From contig JBEIVB010000033.1 of assembly GCA_040374085.1 (NCBI GenBank), positions 1 through 24,255 on the forward strand: a DNA stretch of 24,255 nt. Reading direction: 5' to 3'. Within the stretch, counting starts at the first letter, position 1; every line of letters starts with the position of its first letter. A program made the translations under genes and the position numbers. Below are positions 1 through 7,440 of the stretch, piece by piece. Source of the stretch: JBEIVB01 sp040374085 (lineage in GTDB: Bacteria; Bacteroidota; Bacteroidia; UBA4408). The notes under the pieces were generated by a model that had not been told where the DNA came from, did no database searches, and worked only from the letters and a program-made list of their open reading frames with translations.

Positions 1-2
1 AA

Positions 3-1235
3 CTTTGTGGGCTGCATGCCCTTGGTGTAGAACGCTTGCGTGGTCAAGAAATGAGGAGTTTCCCATTTCTAGAGCATGCTTGGTTAGCCATTGAAAACGG
101 CATTGTTGTTGATTTTGGTGAAATGAACGATTGGCCCGGAATCCAAGACTGGGCCGGACTTTCTGTGTTGGATTTGGAAGGACGTTTGGTCCTGCCAGCC
201 TTTTGCGATTCCCATACACACCTCATTTATGCTGCCGGACGTGAGCAGGAGTTTGTAGATCGGATTGGGGGATTGAGTTATGAAGAGATTGCGGCGCGCG
301 GTGGAGGCATTTTAAACAGCGTAGAAAAACTACGCAGAGCCTCTGAAGATGATTTGTATTTCGATGCTGCGGAGCGTGTTCGCGAAGTGATGAATTTGGG
401 TACCGGAGCGTTGGAAATCAAAAGTGGGTATGGGCTTGATTTGGAATCTGAATTGAAAATGCTGAGGGTGATACGCAGACTTGCCAAGCATTTTCCTATA
501 CCCATCAGCAGCACGTTTTTGGGCGCCCATGCCGTTCCACCCGAGTTTTTGGGGCGTAGAGAGGCATACATAGAACATCTGTGCACAGAAGTTCTTCCGG
601 AAGTGGCGCAACAAAAATTGGCCGATGCGGTAGACGTTTTTTGCGAACGCAATTATTTTTCTCCTGAAGATACCGTTCAATTGCTGCGAAAGGCAAGCGA
701 ACTGGGCTTAAAAGGAAGAGTTCACGCCAATCAGTTGAGCCATTCCGGAGGCATTGAGGCTGCGTTGGAGGTGGGAGCAATTAGTGTAGATCACCTGGAA
801 TACACCACAGAAGAAAATCGAAAACGTTTGGCGGCATCATCAACGGTAGCAACGCTTTTACCGGGTGCAGCTTGGTTTTTAAATCTTCCATTGCCAGCAG
901 GTAAAGCCATGATGGAAGCAGGATGTACGGTTGCAGTTGCCACCGATTACAATCCCGGTAGCAGCCCTACCGGCAACATGGCAAACATGGTATCTATGTT
1001 GTGCGTGCAATATGGCTTTTTACCCGAAGAGGCTTTGAATGCCGCCACCATTAATGGAGCCGCCAGTTTGCAATTGGGACACAGCCACGGAAGCATCAGC
1101 ATTGGAAAACAAGCCAATTTTGTGGTTACCCATCCATACCAACACTACCATCAATTGCCATATTATTTTGGCCGGCAGCCGGTTGCGGCACTGTTTGTGA
1201 ATGGGGTTCAGGTCAGCGGTGAAATGCTGAGTTGA
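3..1235 (+). CDS. hutI: Imidazolonepropionase, 5'-truncated by window edge
   Basis: This is the amidohydrolase that opens the ring of 4-imidazolone-5-propanoate to N-formimino-L-glutamate, the third step of histidine degradation, in the cytoplasm. Visible motifs, numbered from the in-frame TTG at 36, are the metal-binding HxH (DSHTHL, His60/His62), the substrate-loop GYGLD near 131, GAHAVPPEF near 163-171, VHANQLSH (His230), DHLEYT near 252 and the metal Asp in ATDYNPGSSPTGN (Asp304). The frame stays open to the left edge and upstream codons read LCGLHALGVERLRGQEM, which resembles the normal HutI N-terminus. The TTG at 36 is therefore not the true start, and only a short N-terminal strand is missing. 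Other hut genes, if clustered, lie outside the window. The family call is very secure. Confidence 0.95.
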   Translation, partial: LCGLHALGVERLRGQEMRSFPFLEHAWLAIENGIVVDFGEMNDWPGIQDWAGLSVLDLEGRLVLPAFCDSHTHLIYAAGREQEFVDRIGGLSYEEIAARGGGILNSVEKLRRASEDDLYFDAAERVREVMNLGTGALEIKSGYGLDLESELKMLRVIRRLAKHFPIPISSTFLGAHAVPPEFLGRREAYIEHLCTEVLPEVAQQKLADAVDVFCERNYFSPEDTVQLLRKASELGLKGRVHANQLSHSGGIEAALEVGAISVDHLEYTTEENRKRLAASSTVATLLPGAAWFLNLPLPAGKAMMEAGCTVAVATDYNPGSSPTGNMANMVSMLCVQYGFLPEEALNAATINGAASLQLGHSHGSISIGKQANFVVTHPYQHYHQLPYYFGRQPVAALFVNGVQVSGEMLS

Positions 1236-1457
1236 CCTTTCTCTGGCTTTCCTTCTCAGTCCCCAAATGCTCTGCCCGACAATTTTTATAAGCATTCCTT
1301 ATGCTTAGATGTACCGTTGTATCCATCCTATATCCGATATTGAATACGGAATTCTACCTCCATCAGATTAGACGAATAAAAAGAAGGGAAAAGCACCTTG
1401 GAGAAAAACGGTAGAAAGTACCTTTTCTTATTCAACTTCTAACGAGGCCGGTTGCAC
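1236..1457. other. Intergenic region between convergent hutI and the S4 gene
   Basis: No gene is visible in these 222 bases. There is a perfect 7-bp hairpin at 1289-1307 (TAAGCAT, loop tcctt, ATGCTTA) without a T-tract on either strand. A weak GGTA/TACC stem at 1410-1422 is followed on the plus strand by TTTTCTTATT and could end hutI transcripts. Neither is a convincing classical terminator. Confidence 0.4.
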
Positions 1458-1676
1458 CTACTCCTGCACAATGTGAATGATCATTTCAGGAGTTTCCACG
1501 AGCATGCCTGCAGAAACCTTGCGGCGAAAACGTTCTTCCTTTTCTCCGTTTACACGAATTAGTTGCTGACTGACCATAAGCTTGGCTGCGGCCCCATGAG
1601 GCGCCACGCCACAGGCTTTTAAAAGCTGAATGAGCTCGATGTAATCGCCACGAAGGGGAAATGAAATGTCTTCCAT
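1458..1676 (-). CDS. Small S4-domain RNA-binding protein (YbcJ-like)
   Basis: This is a 72-residue protein made almost entirely of an S4 RNA-binding fold. The signature is visible: IELIQLLKACGVAPHGAAAKLMVSQQLIRVNGEKEERFRRKVSAGMLV is distributed as helix, Gly/Ala turn, strand, NGE and R.R.KV..G, the pattern of the YbcJ/YaaA-type S4 proteins that bind structured RNA. Its length matches the family. Its ATG overlaps the stop of the upstream DUF3108 gene in a TAATG junction (1674-1678), so translation is probably coupled. The RNA target cannot be read from the sequence. Confidence 0.8.
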   Translation of the reverse strand: MEDISFPLRGDYIELIQLLKACGVAPHGAAAKLMVSQQLIRVNGEKEERFRRKVSAGMLVETPEMIIHIVQE

Positions 1677-2491
1677 TAGGGTTTGGATATGCGTGCATTC
1701 AAAGGAAAAAGATTGCCTTTAATAGCATTGATTTTGGTTTGAATGGAACCCACTAGAATAGGAGTTTCGACTAAAATGGGTATGCGGTTTTCATCATCGG
1801 TTACCCACACCCTCATCTCGTCGCCTTCTTTAAAAATGGTTCCGGCAATAAGGCGAGGTTGGAACTGCAAACATCGAAAGGTGCCGAGTTTGGTAACCAG
1901 TGTGGATTTACCCAAATAGCGAATGAATTGCCTGGGAAACAACTGTCCGTCAAGGAAAAGGGTTATCGGAATCATGGTGTTTGGGGCATACTTTTCGAAA
2001 TCAATCGTACGGGCAGCATATATCATGCTGAGCACATCGCGGGTGCAGGTGGTAAAGCCCAAGGTATCGCGCTTTAGCGGTTCTTTGTTGTGTTTCAAGG
2101 TGCTGGTAACCACATACTTTCGATGATTAAAATACACATCATTGAACGTTACGTTACTGCCCTCTTTTGTGTCGCGCACGTAATGCAAAGGCACTTGGGT
2201 TGCGCTGTCCACAAGGGTTTCAAAACGATCGCGCACCTTAAAAATCCAATCGTATCCTGCAAGAGACCGGCCCTGACTTTTGAATCGAAATGCAGGCCTG
2301 TCGAGAAAACTTGCCCGATGAACCGAAAAGGTGACCTCTCCTGCAGGAACCCAAATGGGACCCAATTGATAATAGACCTGGTATTGCAACTCCTCTCCAG
2401 GTTGATAGCGAATAATGCCAAAAGGACAACCGCTTTGAGCAAAGGCTGAACCCATACTTAGGAACCAAAACACTAGCAAACCCTGCCGCAT
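1676..2491 (-). CDS. Exported DUF3108-family protein
   Basis: This 271-residue protein has a clear signal peptide (MRQGLLVFWFLSMGSAFA, cleavage before Gln-Ser-Gly), so the mature part is periplasmic. The body (YQPGEELQYQVYYQLG, then AGEVTF, RDRFETLVD, FRCLQFQP, MRVWVTDDENRIPILVE and a C-terminal Ile/Lys strand) matches the DUF3108 architecture, a lipocalin-like beta-rich domain of unknown function common in Bacteroidota and Proteobacteria. It ends in TAATG shared with the S4-domain gene. A strong terminator lies just upstream, separating it from the H1-like gene, so it should have its own promoter or depend on read-through. I see no convincing TAnnTTTG box in the short gap. Molecular function is unknown. 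Confidence 0.75.
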   Translation of the reverse strand: MRQGLLVFWFLSMGSAFAQSGCPFGIIRYQPGEELQYQVYYQLGPIWVPAGEVTFSVHRASFLDRPAFRFKSQGRSLAGYDWIFKVRDRFETLVDSATQVPLHYVRDTKEGSNVTFNDVYFNHRKYVVTSTLKHNKEPLKRDTLGFTTCTRDVLSMIYAARTIDFEKYAPNTMIPITLFLDGQLFPRQFIRYLGKSTLVTKLGTFRCLQFQPRLIAGTIFKEGDEMRVWVTDDENRIPILVETPILVGSIQTKINAIKGNLFPLNARISKP

Positions 2492-2505
2492 AGACCACTA
2501 AGGTG

Positions 2506-2536
2506 AAAAAAAAATCCCGGCTTGGCCGGGATTTTT
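2506..2536 (-). terminator. Rho-independent terminator after the H1-like gene
   Basis: A 12-bp stem (AAAAATCCCGGC at 2510-2521 and GCCGGGATTTTT at 2525-2536) closes a 3-nt loop. On the minus strand it is followed by an uninterrupted run of nine T (2514-2506). It lies 22 nt past the stop of the H1-like gene and only 15 nt before the start codon of the DUF3108 gene. Confidence 0.9.
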
Positions 2537-2557
2537 GCATTACATGAATGTGTGAAA

Positions 2558-3067
2558 TTACATTCCTGCGTTGTCTGTAGAAGGCTTTGCAACCGCTTTC
2601 TTAGGAGCAGCCTTCTTTGCAGGTGCAGCTTTCTTAGCAGCAGCCTTCTTTGCAGGAGCAGCTTTCTTAGCAGGTGCAGCCTTCTTAGCAGGAGCAGCCT
2701 TCTTTGCAGGAGCAGCTTTCTTAGCAGGTGCAGCTTTCTTAGCAACAACCTTCTTTGCAGGAGCAGCTTTCTTAGCAACAGCCTTCTTAGCAGGAGCAGC
2801 TTTCTTAGCAACAACCTTCTTTGCAGGAGCAGCTTTCTTAGCAGCAGCCTTCTTTGCAGGAGCAGCTTTCTTAGCAGCAGCCTTCTTAGCAGGAGCAGCT
2901 TTCTTAGCAGCTGAAGCGGCTTTCAGACTTCCGCCGAGCGGACGACCTGGCTTTTTTGTTGCGGCTTTCTTGGCTGGAGCAGCCTTCTTAGCAGCGGTTT
3001 TCTTTGCAGCAGGTTTAGCGCTTTTTTTTGCTGCGCTTTTTGCTGTGGCGGTTTTTTTTGTTGCCAT
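2558..3067 (-). CDS. Histone H1-like Lys/Ala/Pro-rich DNA-binding protein
   Basis: This 169-residue, extremely basic, low-complexity protein is built on the unit AAPAKK, which occurs 12 times. In the first half the units alternate with a spacer to give an 11-residue period (AAPAKKAAAKK, AAPAKKVVAKK), then switch to five perfect 6-residue repeats. This is the composition of bacterial H1-like (HctB/Hc2-like) and AlgP-type proteins, which bind DNA non-specifically through a disordered lysine-rich tail. A KKPGRPLGG stretch near residue 40 carries the Gly-Arg-Pro core of an AT-hook, suggesting minor-groove binding at AT-rich sites. The C-terminus (AKPSTDNAGM) is not repetitive. A strong terminator follows. 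Repeat number probably varies between strains. The call rests on composition, not on a folded domain. Confidence 0.8.
   Translation of the reverse strand: MATKKTATAKSAAKKSAKPAAKKTAAKKAAPAKKAATKKPGRPLGGSLKAASAAKKAAPAKKAAAKKAAPAKKAAAKKAAPAKKVVAKKAAPAKKAVAKKAAPAKKVVAKKAAPAKKAAPAKKAAPAKKAAPAKKAAPAKKAAAKKAAPAKKAAPKKAVAKPSTDNAGM
2600..2915. repeat. Imperfect 18/33-bp tandem coding repeats in the H1-like gene
   Basis: The DNA repeats in units of about 18 bp (6 codons) or 33 bp (11 codons) around gcaggagcagctttcttag, with third-position differences between copies. It encodes the AAPAKK array and is prone to slippage and to assembly error in copy number. Confidence 0.85.
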
Positions 3068-3367
3068 TTTGTTTTTGATTAGAGGTCCATTAATCGGTTT
3101 GTTGACACAAAGAAAATATAAAGGACATTACGAAGGCAAGTTTCATAAGCATAAATTATCAACAGAATTTTGTTAGTTACGCAAGAAGAAGCTCTAATGG
3201 CATTTTTTTGAAAGAAGAATCCACAATAAAATTCCATCCAAAATATCATGGCAACGCGCAGCCTATTAATAAAAAAAGAAAGTCTCAAAACCCTTGTTAT
3301 ACTTGGATCTAATTCATTTTTAATAATCTTAAAAATATGATGCTTAAGAGCCTTCTGAGCGCTCGTT
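3068..3367. other. AT-rich intergenic region upstream of the H1-like gene
   Basis: These 300 bases have no supportable gene. Open frames here read as low-complexity, Phe/Ile-rich peptides and have no family features. The region must hold the promoter of the H1-like gene on the minus strand, but I found no exact TAnnTTTG box. Its distal end contains the bulged hairpin at the 3' end of tex. Confidence 0.5.
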
Positions 3368-3373
3368 TTAAGC
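3342..3373 (-). terminator. Bulged hairpin spanning the tex stop codon, weak terminator candidate
   Basis: On the minus strand GCTTAA pairs with TTAAGC, with a 3-nt bulge, an inner GAGC/GCTC stem and a 9-nt loop. The tex TAA stop lies inside the outer stem. The downstream sequence is only moderately T-rich (ATATTTTTAAG), so this may be a weak terminator or a 3'-end stabilising structure. Confidence 0.35.
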
Positions 3374-5512
3374 AGCTTGCCGAATGGATAACTGCAAACG
3401 CCGACGAGCCAAATCCACCCCCAAAACTTTAACCCTAACGACCTGCTGAAGACGCACAACCTCGTGCGGATTGTGAACAAAACCGTTTTCAAGCTCACTT
3501 ATGTGCACCAAACCATTCACATGGATTCCCACATCAACGAAGCATCCAAATGCTGTTATGTTCGACACAACACCCACCAAAATCATTCCTACTTCAACGT
3601 CATCAAGGTTTCGAATCCTATCGTCAAATGCAGGTCTGGAGAAGTTTTCGCGACGATGGCGTCCACGCTTACGCAACTCTTCTTTAATGAGATGAAACGT
3701 TTCTTCGCCGAAGTTGGAGTCGGAAATTTTCTCCCAAGTCCAGTCATCCAAAAGCTGTGGTTGCTGCATCAACTCCTCGGTGGATACGTTCATGCTCACT
3801 GCTGCATTGGCAACCCAGGAATAGCGCTCGGGATGAATGCCAGTTGAATCCAATGGCTGCAATCCATTTTCGATGCGTAAAAATCCTGCGCTGTGCAGAA
3901 AGGTTTGCTCGCCGAACCGAGGAACCAGCATAAGGTCCTTACGTGTTTGAAAAGGCCCATGCTTCGCGCGGTATTCCACAATACGCTCAGCACACGCCTC
4001 CCCAATGCCCGACACATATTTCAAAAGATGTTTACTGGCGGTATTCAACTGAACACCTACCTCGTTCACACAGGAAACAACTGTTTGTCCGAGGCGTTCG
4101 TGCAAACTTTTAAGTGGTACGTCGTGTTGGTATTGTCCTACACCAATTGTGGCTGGATCGAGTTTAACCCATTCAGCAATTGGGTTTAGCAACCTCCTTC
4201 CTATGGTAACCGCGCCGCGCACCGTGATGTCGTGATTGGGAAACTCCTCTCTGCCCAAAGCGGAAGCGGAATAAACAGATGCACCGGATTCATTTACCAT
4301 CGTTAGCACATCCAACGGCAAGCGAAGCTTTTCGAGCCACTCCATGGTTTCTCTTCCAGCAGTTCCGTTGCCCACACCAATGGCTTTAATGTGATGAATT
4401 TCGCACAGCCGTTTGACCTTGCCTTCTGCAGTCTTTCGCATGATGGTGCCGCTGTGAGGAAAAATAGTTTCGTTGTGTAGTAAATCTCCCGTGGCATCCA
4501 ACACAACCAGTTTGCAACCCGATTTGAACCCGGGATCCAAAGCAAGAATCGGCACGGCAACTATTGGAGGCGTCATCAACACCTGCCGAAGGTTTTGAGC
4601 AAATACCTCGATGGCGGCATCCTGAGCCTTTTTCTCCCAAACCTCCATGCACATCTTTTCCGCGGCTTCGTGCACATAATGCCTCAACGCACCTTGCGCC
4701 GCTTTGAAATTTAGGGGAGAACGCGACCATCGCTCATGTTCGAGCATGTGTTTAGGAAAGTCATGTTGGAAAACGGGATCGGCCTCAACCCTCAGGCGCA
4801 ACAATCCCAGTCGCTCTGCCCGAAGCAGAGCCATGAGTCGATGCGCGGAAAGCTTGCATGCCAACACGTCGGGTTGATGAAAATCACCCATTTTCTGTAG
4901 ATCTGCTTCCTTCCCCTTCACCACACGGAATCGAATTTTTCCGTGCCGAAGCAGATGCTGCCTCCAGCGGTTTCTTATCTGCCCCACATGACCCAATTCA
5001 AAGGCATTTACATACAATGCTTCTTCCAGCGCATTTTCATCGGAAAATGGCTTTTTCAAACTCATCCTCCAGTCGGCTTCGCTCAATTTCCATGCATCTT
5101 CTGAGCACGTGCGCAACATAAGTGCTAACCTATAGACACCACTCTCTTTTGCCTCCTCGATGCGCTTCCTTCGAGGGGTGCGAAAAGGCGCCCAGAGATC
5201 GTTCAACGCCTCTTCACTCTCTGCATCGTCCACCGCCTTTACTTGAGCAGCGTTGATCTCCGGTAGAGCAAGCAGTCTTTTTCGGATGGAATCCCGCAGT
5301 GCCTCCAATGAGCAAACCGAAAGCATGGCTTGATGCAATGCCTCCAAGTCTACCTCCGTCATTCCCCCACTCGCCTCCTTGCGATAGCGGGCCACAAATG
5401 GTATTCCGGCGCCGGAAACGAGCCACTCTGAAACGGGTTTCAGGCGCTCCAAGGGTATGCCGGTAACCCGCTGCAAACGGCTTAAATGTTTGGTGTCCCA
5501 GTTTTTATACAT
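3368..5512 (-). CDS. tex: Tex-family RNA-binding transcription accessory protein
   Basis: This 714-residue cytoplasmic protein of the Tex/Spt6-like family binds nucleic acid and is linked to transcription and translation of toxin or stress genes in other bacteria. The full architecture is present: an N-terminal helical Tex region (IPFVARYRKEASGGM near 37-51, LWAPFRTPRRKR near 106-117), an RNase H-like YqgF domain starting at ILALDPGFKSGCKL (322-335) with GVGNGTAGRET (379-389) and NESGASVYSAS (407-417), tandem helix-hairpin-helix motifs (KYVSGIGEACAERIVEYR, 498-515), and an S1 RNA-binding domain (VGMILVGVVSNITAFGCFVDVG, spread over 641-662, then HISEL). Length is normal for Bacteroidota. The ATG at 5512 starts the conserved region and has a Bacteroidetes -7 box four bases upstream, suggesting a nearly leaderless transcript. 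Confidence 0.95.
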   Translation of the reverse strand: MYKNWDTKHLSRLQRVTGIPLERLKPVSEWLVSGAGIPFVARYRKEASGGMTEVDLEALHQAMLSVCSLEALRDSIRKRLLALPEINAAQVKAVDDAESEEALNDLWAPFRTPRRKRIEEAKESGVYRLALMLRTCSEDAWKLSEADWRMSLKKPFSDENALEEALYVNAFELGHVGQIRNRWRQHLLRHGKIRFRVVKGKEADLQKMGDFHQPDVLACKLSAHRLMALLRAERLGLLRLRVEADPVFQHDFPKHMLEHERWSRSPLNFKAAQGALRHYVHEAAEKMCMEVWEKKAQDAAIEVFAQNLRQVLMTPPIVAVPILALDPGFKSGCKLVVLDATGDLLHNETIFPHSGTIMRKTAEGKVKRLCEIHHIKAIGVGNGTAGRETMEWLEKLRLPLDVLTMVNESGASVYSASALGREEFPNHDITVRGAVTIGRRLLNPIAEWVKLDPATIGVGQYQHDVPLKSLHERLGQTVVSCVNEVGVQLNTASKHLLKYVSGIGEACAERIVEYRAKHGPFQTRKDLMLVPRFGEQTFLHSAGFLRIENGLQPLDSTGIHPERYSWVANAAVSMNVSTEELMQQPQLLDDWTWEKISDSNFGEETFHLIKEELRKRGRHRRENFSRPAFDDRIRNLDDVEVGMILVGVVSNITAFGCFVDVGIHVNGLVHISELENGFVHNPHEVVRLQQVVRVKVLGVDLARRRLQLSIRQAA

Positions 5513-5516
5513 TTCG

Positions 5517-5544
5517 CAAACCTACGACCTGAGCTCGAAGCAAA
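5517..5544 (-). promoter_or_regulatory. Candidate promoter of tex
   Basis: Read on the minus strand, a TTTG (5544-5541), a 16-nt spacer and TAGGTTTG (5524-5517) match the Bacteroidetes -33/-7 pattern, although the spacer is slightly short. The -7 box ends four bases before the tex ATG, so the transcript would start at or next to the start codon. Confidence 0.45.
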
Positions 5545-5575
5545 AAATCGTGTAAAAATTCCGTATGGAAAACCG

Positions 5576-5583
5576 TAAGTTTG
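5576..5583 (+). promoter_or_regulatory. Candidate -7 box for the lipoprotein operon
   Basis: TAAGTTTG is an exact match to TAnnTTTG and lies 19 nt before the ATG at 5603. No TTG is seen at the expected -33 distance. It faces away from the tex promoter in a 90-bp divergent region. Confidence 0.4.
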
Positions 5584-5602
5584 TCCACATATACTCTTGC
5601 CT

Positions 5603-6508
5603 ATGCGCCTCTTCTCCCTTCCAATTCCTGCCCTGCGAATGGTAGCCGCAGGCCTCGCCCTGGCCTTTATGGCCTCTTGTGGTGGTGGAAAAAAAGAGAC
5701 TACCGATGTTGCCGAAACCCTAGACAGCAACAAAGCCAACATCGTGGCTGTTGGCGACAAGCTGTTCAGCATCCCCTCTCCCATTCAAACGGCTCTGCTT
5801 TTGAAGAAATGTGGGGCTGCATACAACAAATCCATGCTCAACATTCCCGCAAACATCACCCATTACTCCACCACCGTAAAGAAAGCGCTGAATCTTGGTG
5901 TTTACGGTGCAGATCTGGGTTACGTCATTCTATATCAACAATCTCAGGATGCGATGGGATACCTAAGCATCATCAAGAAATTGAGCGACGATGTTGGAAT
6001 CTCCGGGGCCTTCAACGAACAACTGCTCAAGCGTTTTCAATCCAATTTGGGTAACCGCGATTCGCTGTTGGCCATGTCAAGTGAGGCTTATCGAAGCAGC
6101 GATGCCTTTTTAAAAGAAAACGACCGCACCGATGCCAGCGCTCTTATTTTGGCCGGAGGCTGGATTGAAGGACTTTATTTCACCACCCAGATGGTTTCCG
6201 GAAAAGTCACCGACAAATCGGCCCTAATCCAACGCATCGGAGAACAAAAAACCACTTTGGAAAACCTCATTGCCTTGCTCACCAAATATTATCAGCAAGA
6301 AGGATACACCGAATTCATCGATGCCCTCATTGATTTGGCTAGTGAATTCGATAAGGTGGAAATGACCTACACGTACCAAAAACCCACCACAGACGAGGCC
6401 AACAAGCTTACCACAATCAACTGTACCACAACCGTGAAACTTTCGGATGAGTTGCTCAAAACCATCACCGAAAAAGCCGCAGCCCTGCGCAACTCCGTCA
6501 TTCAATAA
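5603..6508 (+). CDS. Lipoprotein of unknown function, all-helical
   Basis: This is a 301-residue protein from the ATG at 5603; an in-frame TTG two codons earlier is less likely. A lipoprotein signal ends in the lipobox FMASC, with Cys26 as the lipidation site, followed by GGGKKE, the flexible tether common in Bacteroidota surface or periplasmic lipoproteins. The rest looks mainly helical (ALLLKKCGAAYNKSM, YLSIIKKLSDDVGIS, IQRIGEQKTTLENLIALL, ELLKTITEKAAALR) and has no motif I recognise. It is the first gene of a tight plus-strand group with two secreted proteins, which suggests a shared envelope role. I cannot name a function. Confidence 0.8.
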   Translation: MRLFSLPIPALRMVAAGLALAFMASCGGGKKETTDVAETLDSNKANIVAVGDKLFSIPSPIQTALLLKKCGAAYNKSMLNIPANITHYSTTVKKALNLGVYGADLGYVILYQQSQDAMGYLSIIKKLSDDVGISGAFNEQLLKRFQSNLGNRDSLLAMSSEAYRSSDAFLKENDRTDASALILAGGWIEGLYFTTQMVSGKVTDKSALIQRIGEQKTTLENLIALLTKYYQQEGYTEFIDALIDLASEFDKVEMTYTYQKPTTDEANKLTTINCTTTVKLSDELLKTITEKAAALRNSVIQ

Positions 6509-6526
6509 AACTTGCCCGTTACCATC

Positions 6527-6946
6527 ATGAAAGCCATTTTCTTTTCCTTCCTCCTAACCCTGGCTCTGCTGGTGCCCAGCTTGGCACAGGCGCAATGCGA
6601 TACCATTGCCAATGTGTGCTACAAGCATATGACCCAGCAATACCTCTCCGACGGTCAGCAGTACCGTGCCCTTCTGTTGAATTCAGAAGTTGCCGAATTT
6701 AATTCCACTTTTTTTGGAAACACCACATACCGCATTGCCGCCTGTTCGGGTTTAAAAGACGGACAACTCGTCATCCGCATTTTCGACAAACAGCGCAATC
6801 TCCTGTTCACCAACATCGAACATAAAAACGCTCCTTACTGGGACTTTAAGTTTCTGTCGAGCATGGACTGCATAATAGAGGCTCAGCTGCTGGATCCGAA
6901 GGCAAAAAGTGGATGCGCTGTACTGCTCATCAGTTTCAAGCAATAA
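6527..6946 (+). CDS. Small secreted protein of unknown function
   Basis: This is a 139-residue protein from the ATG at 6527, chosen because the signal peptide starts there (MKAIFFSFLLTLALLVPSLAQA, cleavage before Gln-Cys); an in-frame TTG at 6512 would add five residues without need. The mature part has five cysteines (QCDT, NVCYK, AACSG, MDCII, KSGCAV) and beta-like segments such as QLVIRIFDKQRNLLFTNIEH, so it is probably a small beta-rich exported domain. It follows the lipoprotein gene by 18 nt, and its TAA overlaps the cupin ATG (TAATG). I do not recognise the family. Confidence 0.75.
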   Translation: MKAIFFSFLLTLALLVPSLAQAQCDTIANVCYKHMTQQYLSDGQQYRALLLNSEVAEFNSTFFGNTTYRIAACSGLKDGQLVIRIFDKQRNLLFTNIEHKNAPYWDFKFLSSMDCIIEAQLLDPKAKSGCAVLLISFKQ

Positions 6947-7368
6947 TGATCGCTCAATTGACTGAGGCGGGGCTCAAGCTCCGCCTTTTTTTTACCTCAA
7001 TTCTCCTCTTGCCTATACCGGCTCTGGCGCAGTGCACCTCCACCGATACCCTGAGGCTTCGAGGCAATTCACCCATTCGCAGCCAAGCACTATATTCAGA
7101 CAGTGCATGCAGCAGTTTTCTGCTGGAAATCGACCGAAACGTGAAACCTCATTATCACAAAACCCATTCTGAACATGTGGTGGTGCTGAGCGGAAAAGGA
7201 ACCATGAGATTGGGCGAAACGCGCATGAATGTGAAAGCCGGTGATGTAATTTTTATTCCAAAAGGAACGGTTCATTCCGTTGAGGTATTGGATGAAGCAC
7301 CTCTAAAAGTGCTCAGCATTCAGGCGCCTTTTTTCGATGGAAAAGATAGAGTCTGGGTGCTGGAATAA
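6946..7368 (+). CDS. Secreted single-domain cupin protein
   Basis: This is a 140-residue protein starting at the ATG at 6946, which overlaps the previous gene's stop. The signal peptide MIAQLTEAGLKLRLFF... ends in PIPALA before Gln-Cys. The mature protein is one cupin barrel. Motif 1 is KPHYHKTHSEHVVVLSGKG, with metal-binding His-x-His and a following His/Glu; motif 2 is KAGDVIFIPKGTVHSVEV, with PxG and a metal-binding His. Cupins bind a divalent metal and either act as isomerases, dioxygenases and similar enzymes or serve as sugar/ligand sensors; the reaction cannot be told here. A terminator-like hairpin covers codons 7-16. No later start would keep the signal peptide intact, so this start is preferred despite the hairpin. 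Confidence 0.85.
   Translation: MIAQLTEAGLKLRLFFTSILLLPIPALAQCTSTDTLRLRGNSPIRSQALYSDSACSSFLLEIDRNVKPHYHKTHSEHVVVLSGKGTMRLGETRMNVKAGDVIFIPKGTVHSVEVLDEAPLKVLSIQAPFFDGKDRVWVLE
6966..6993 (+). terminator. Terminator-like hairpin inside the cupin signal-peptide codons
   Basis: An 8-bp stem (6966-6973 with 6978-6985, one G-T pair), a tcaa loop and eight T (6986-6993) make a classical intrinsic terminator. It lies 18 nt inside the cupin gene and just after the TAATG junction. It may end most transcripts of the two upstream genes or act as a translation-sensitive attenuator. Confidence 0.75.
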
Positions 7369-7440
7369 ACCGAAATAAGGAAATTCGTACCTTGCTCTGC
7401 AAGAGCTTTTATCCTAAGCCGATCAAAGAAATCGTGATCT

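Noticed and set aside
2600..2915. Regular short repeats that could suggest a CRISPR array
   Set aside because: There are no unique spacers; the repeats are contiguous, in frame and encode AAPAKK.
2571..3176. Long plus-strand reading frame encoding repeats such as AAFLAGAAF, resembling a membrane protein
   Set aside because: It is the exact antisense of the Lys/Ala/Pro repeats; the repetitive codons keep several frames open. The minus-strand H1-like reading has a clear family composition and a matching terminator.
3079..3498. Minus-strand frame of 139 codons across the tex 3' end
   Set aside because: It overlaps tex in another frame, has a Phe/Ile-rich low-complexity composition and no start signals or motifs.
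7389..7411. TACCTTGC and a small CTTGC/GCAAG hairpin before the ABC transporter gene
   Set aside because: The box deviates from TAnnTTTG and has no -33 partner; the hairpin is short and overlaps the same bases, so neither a promoter nor a terminator can be supported.
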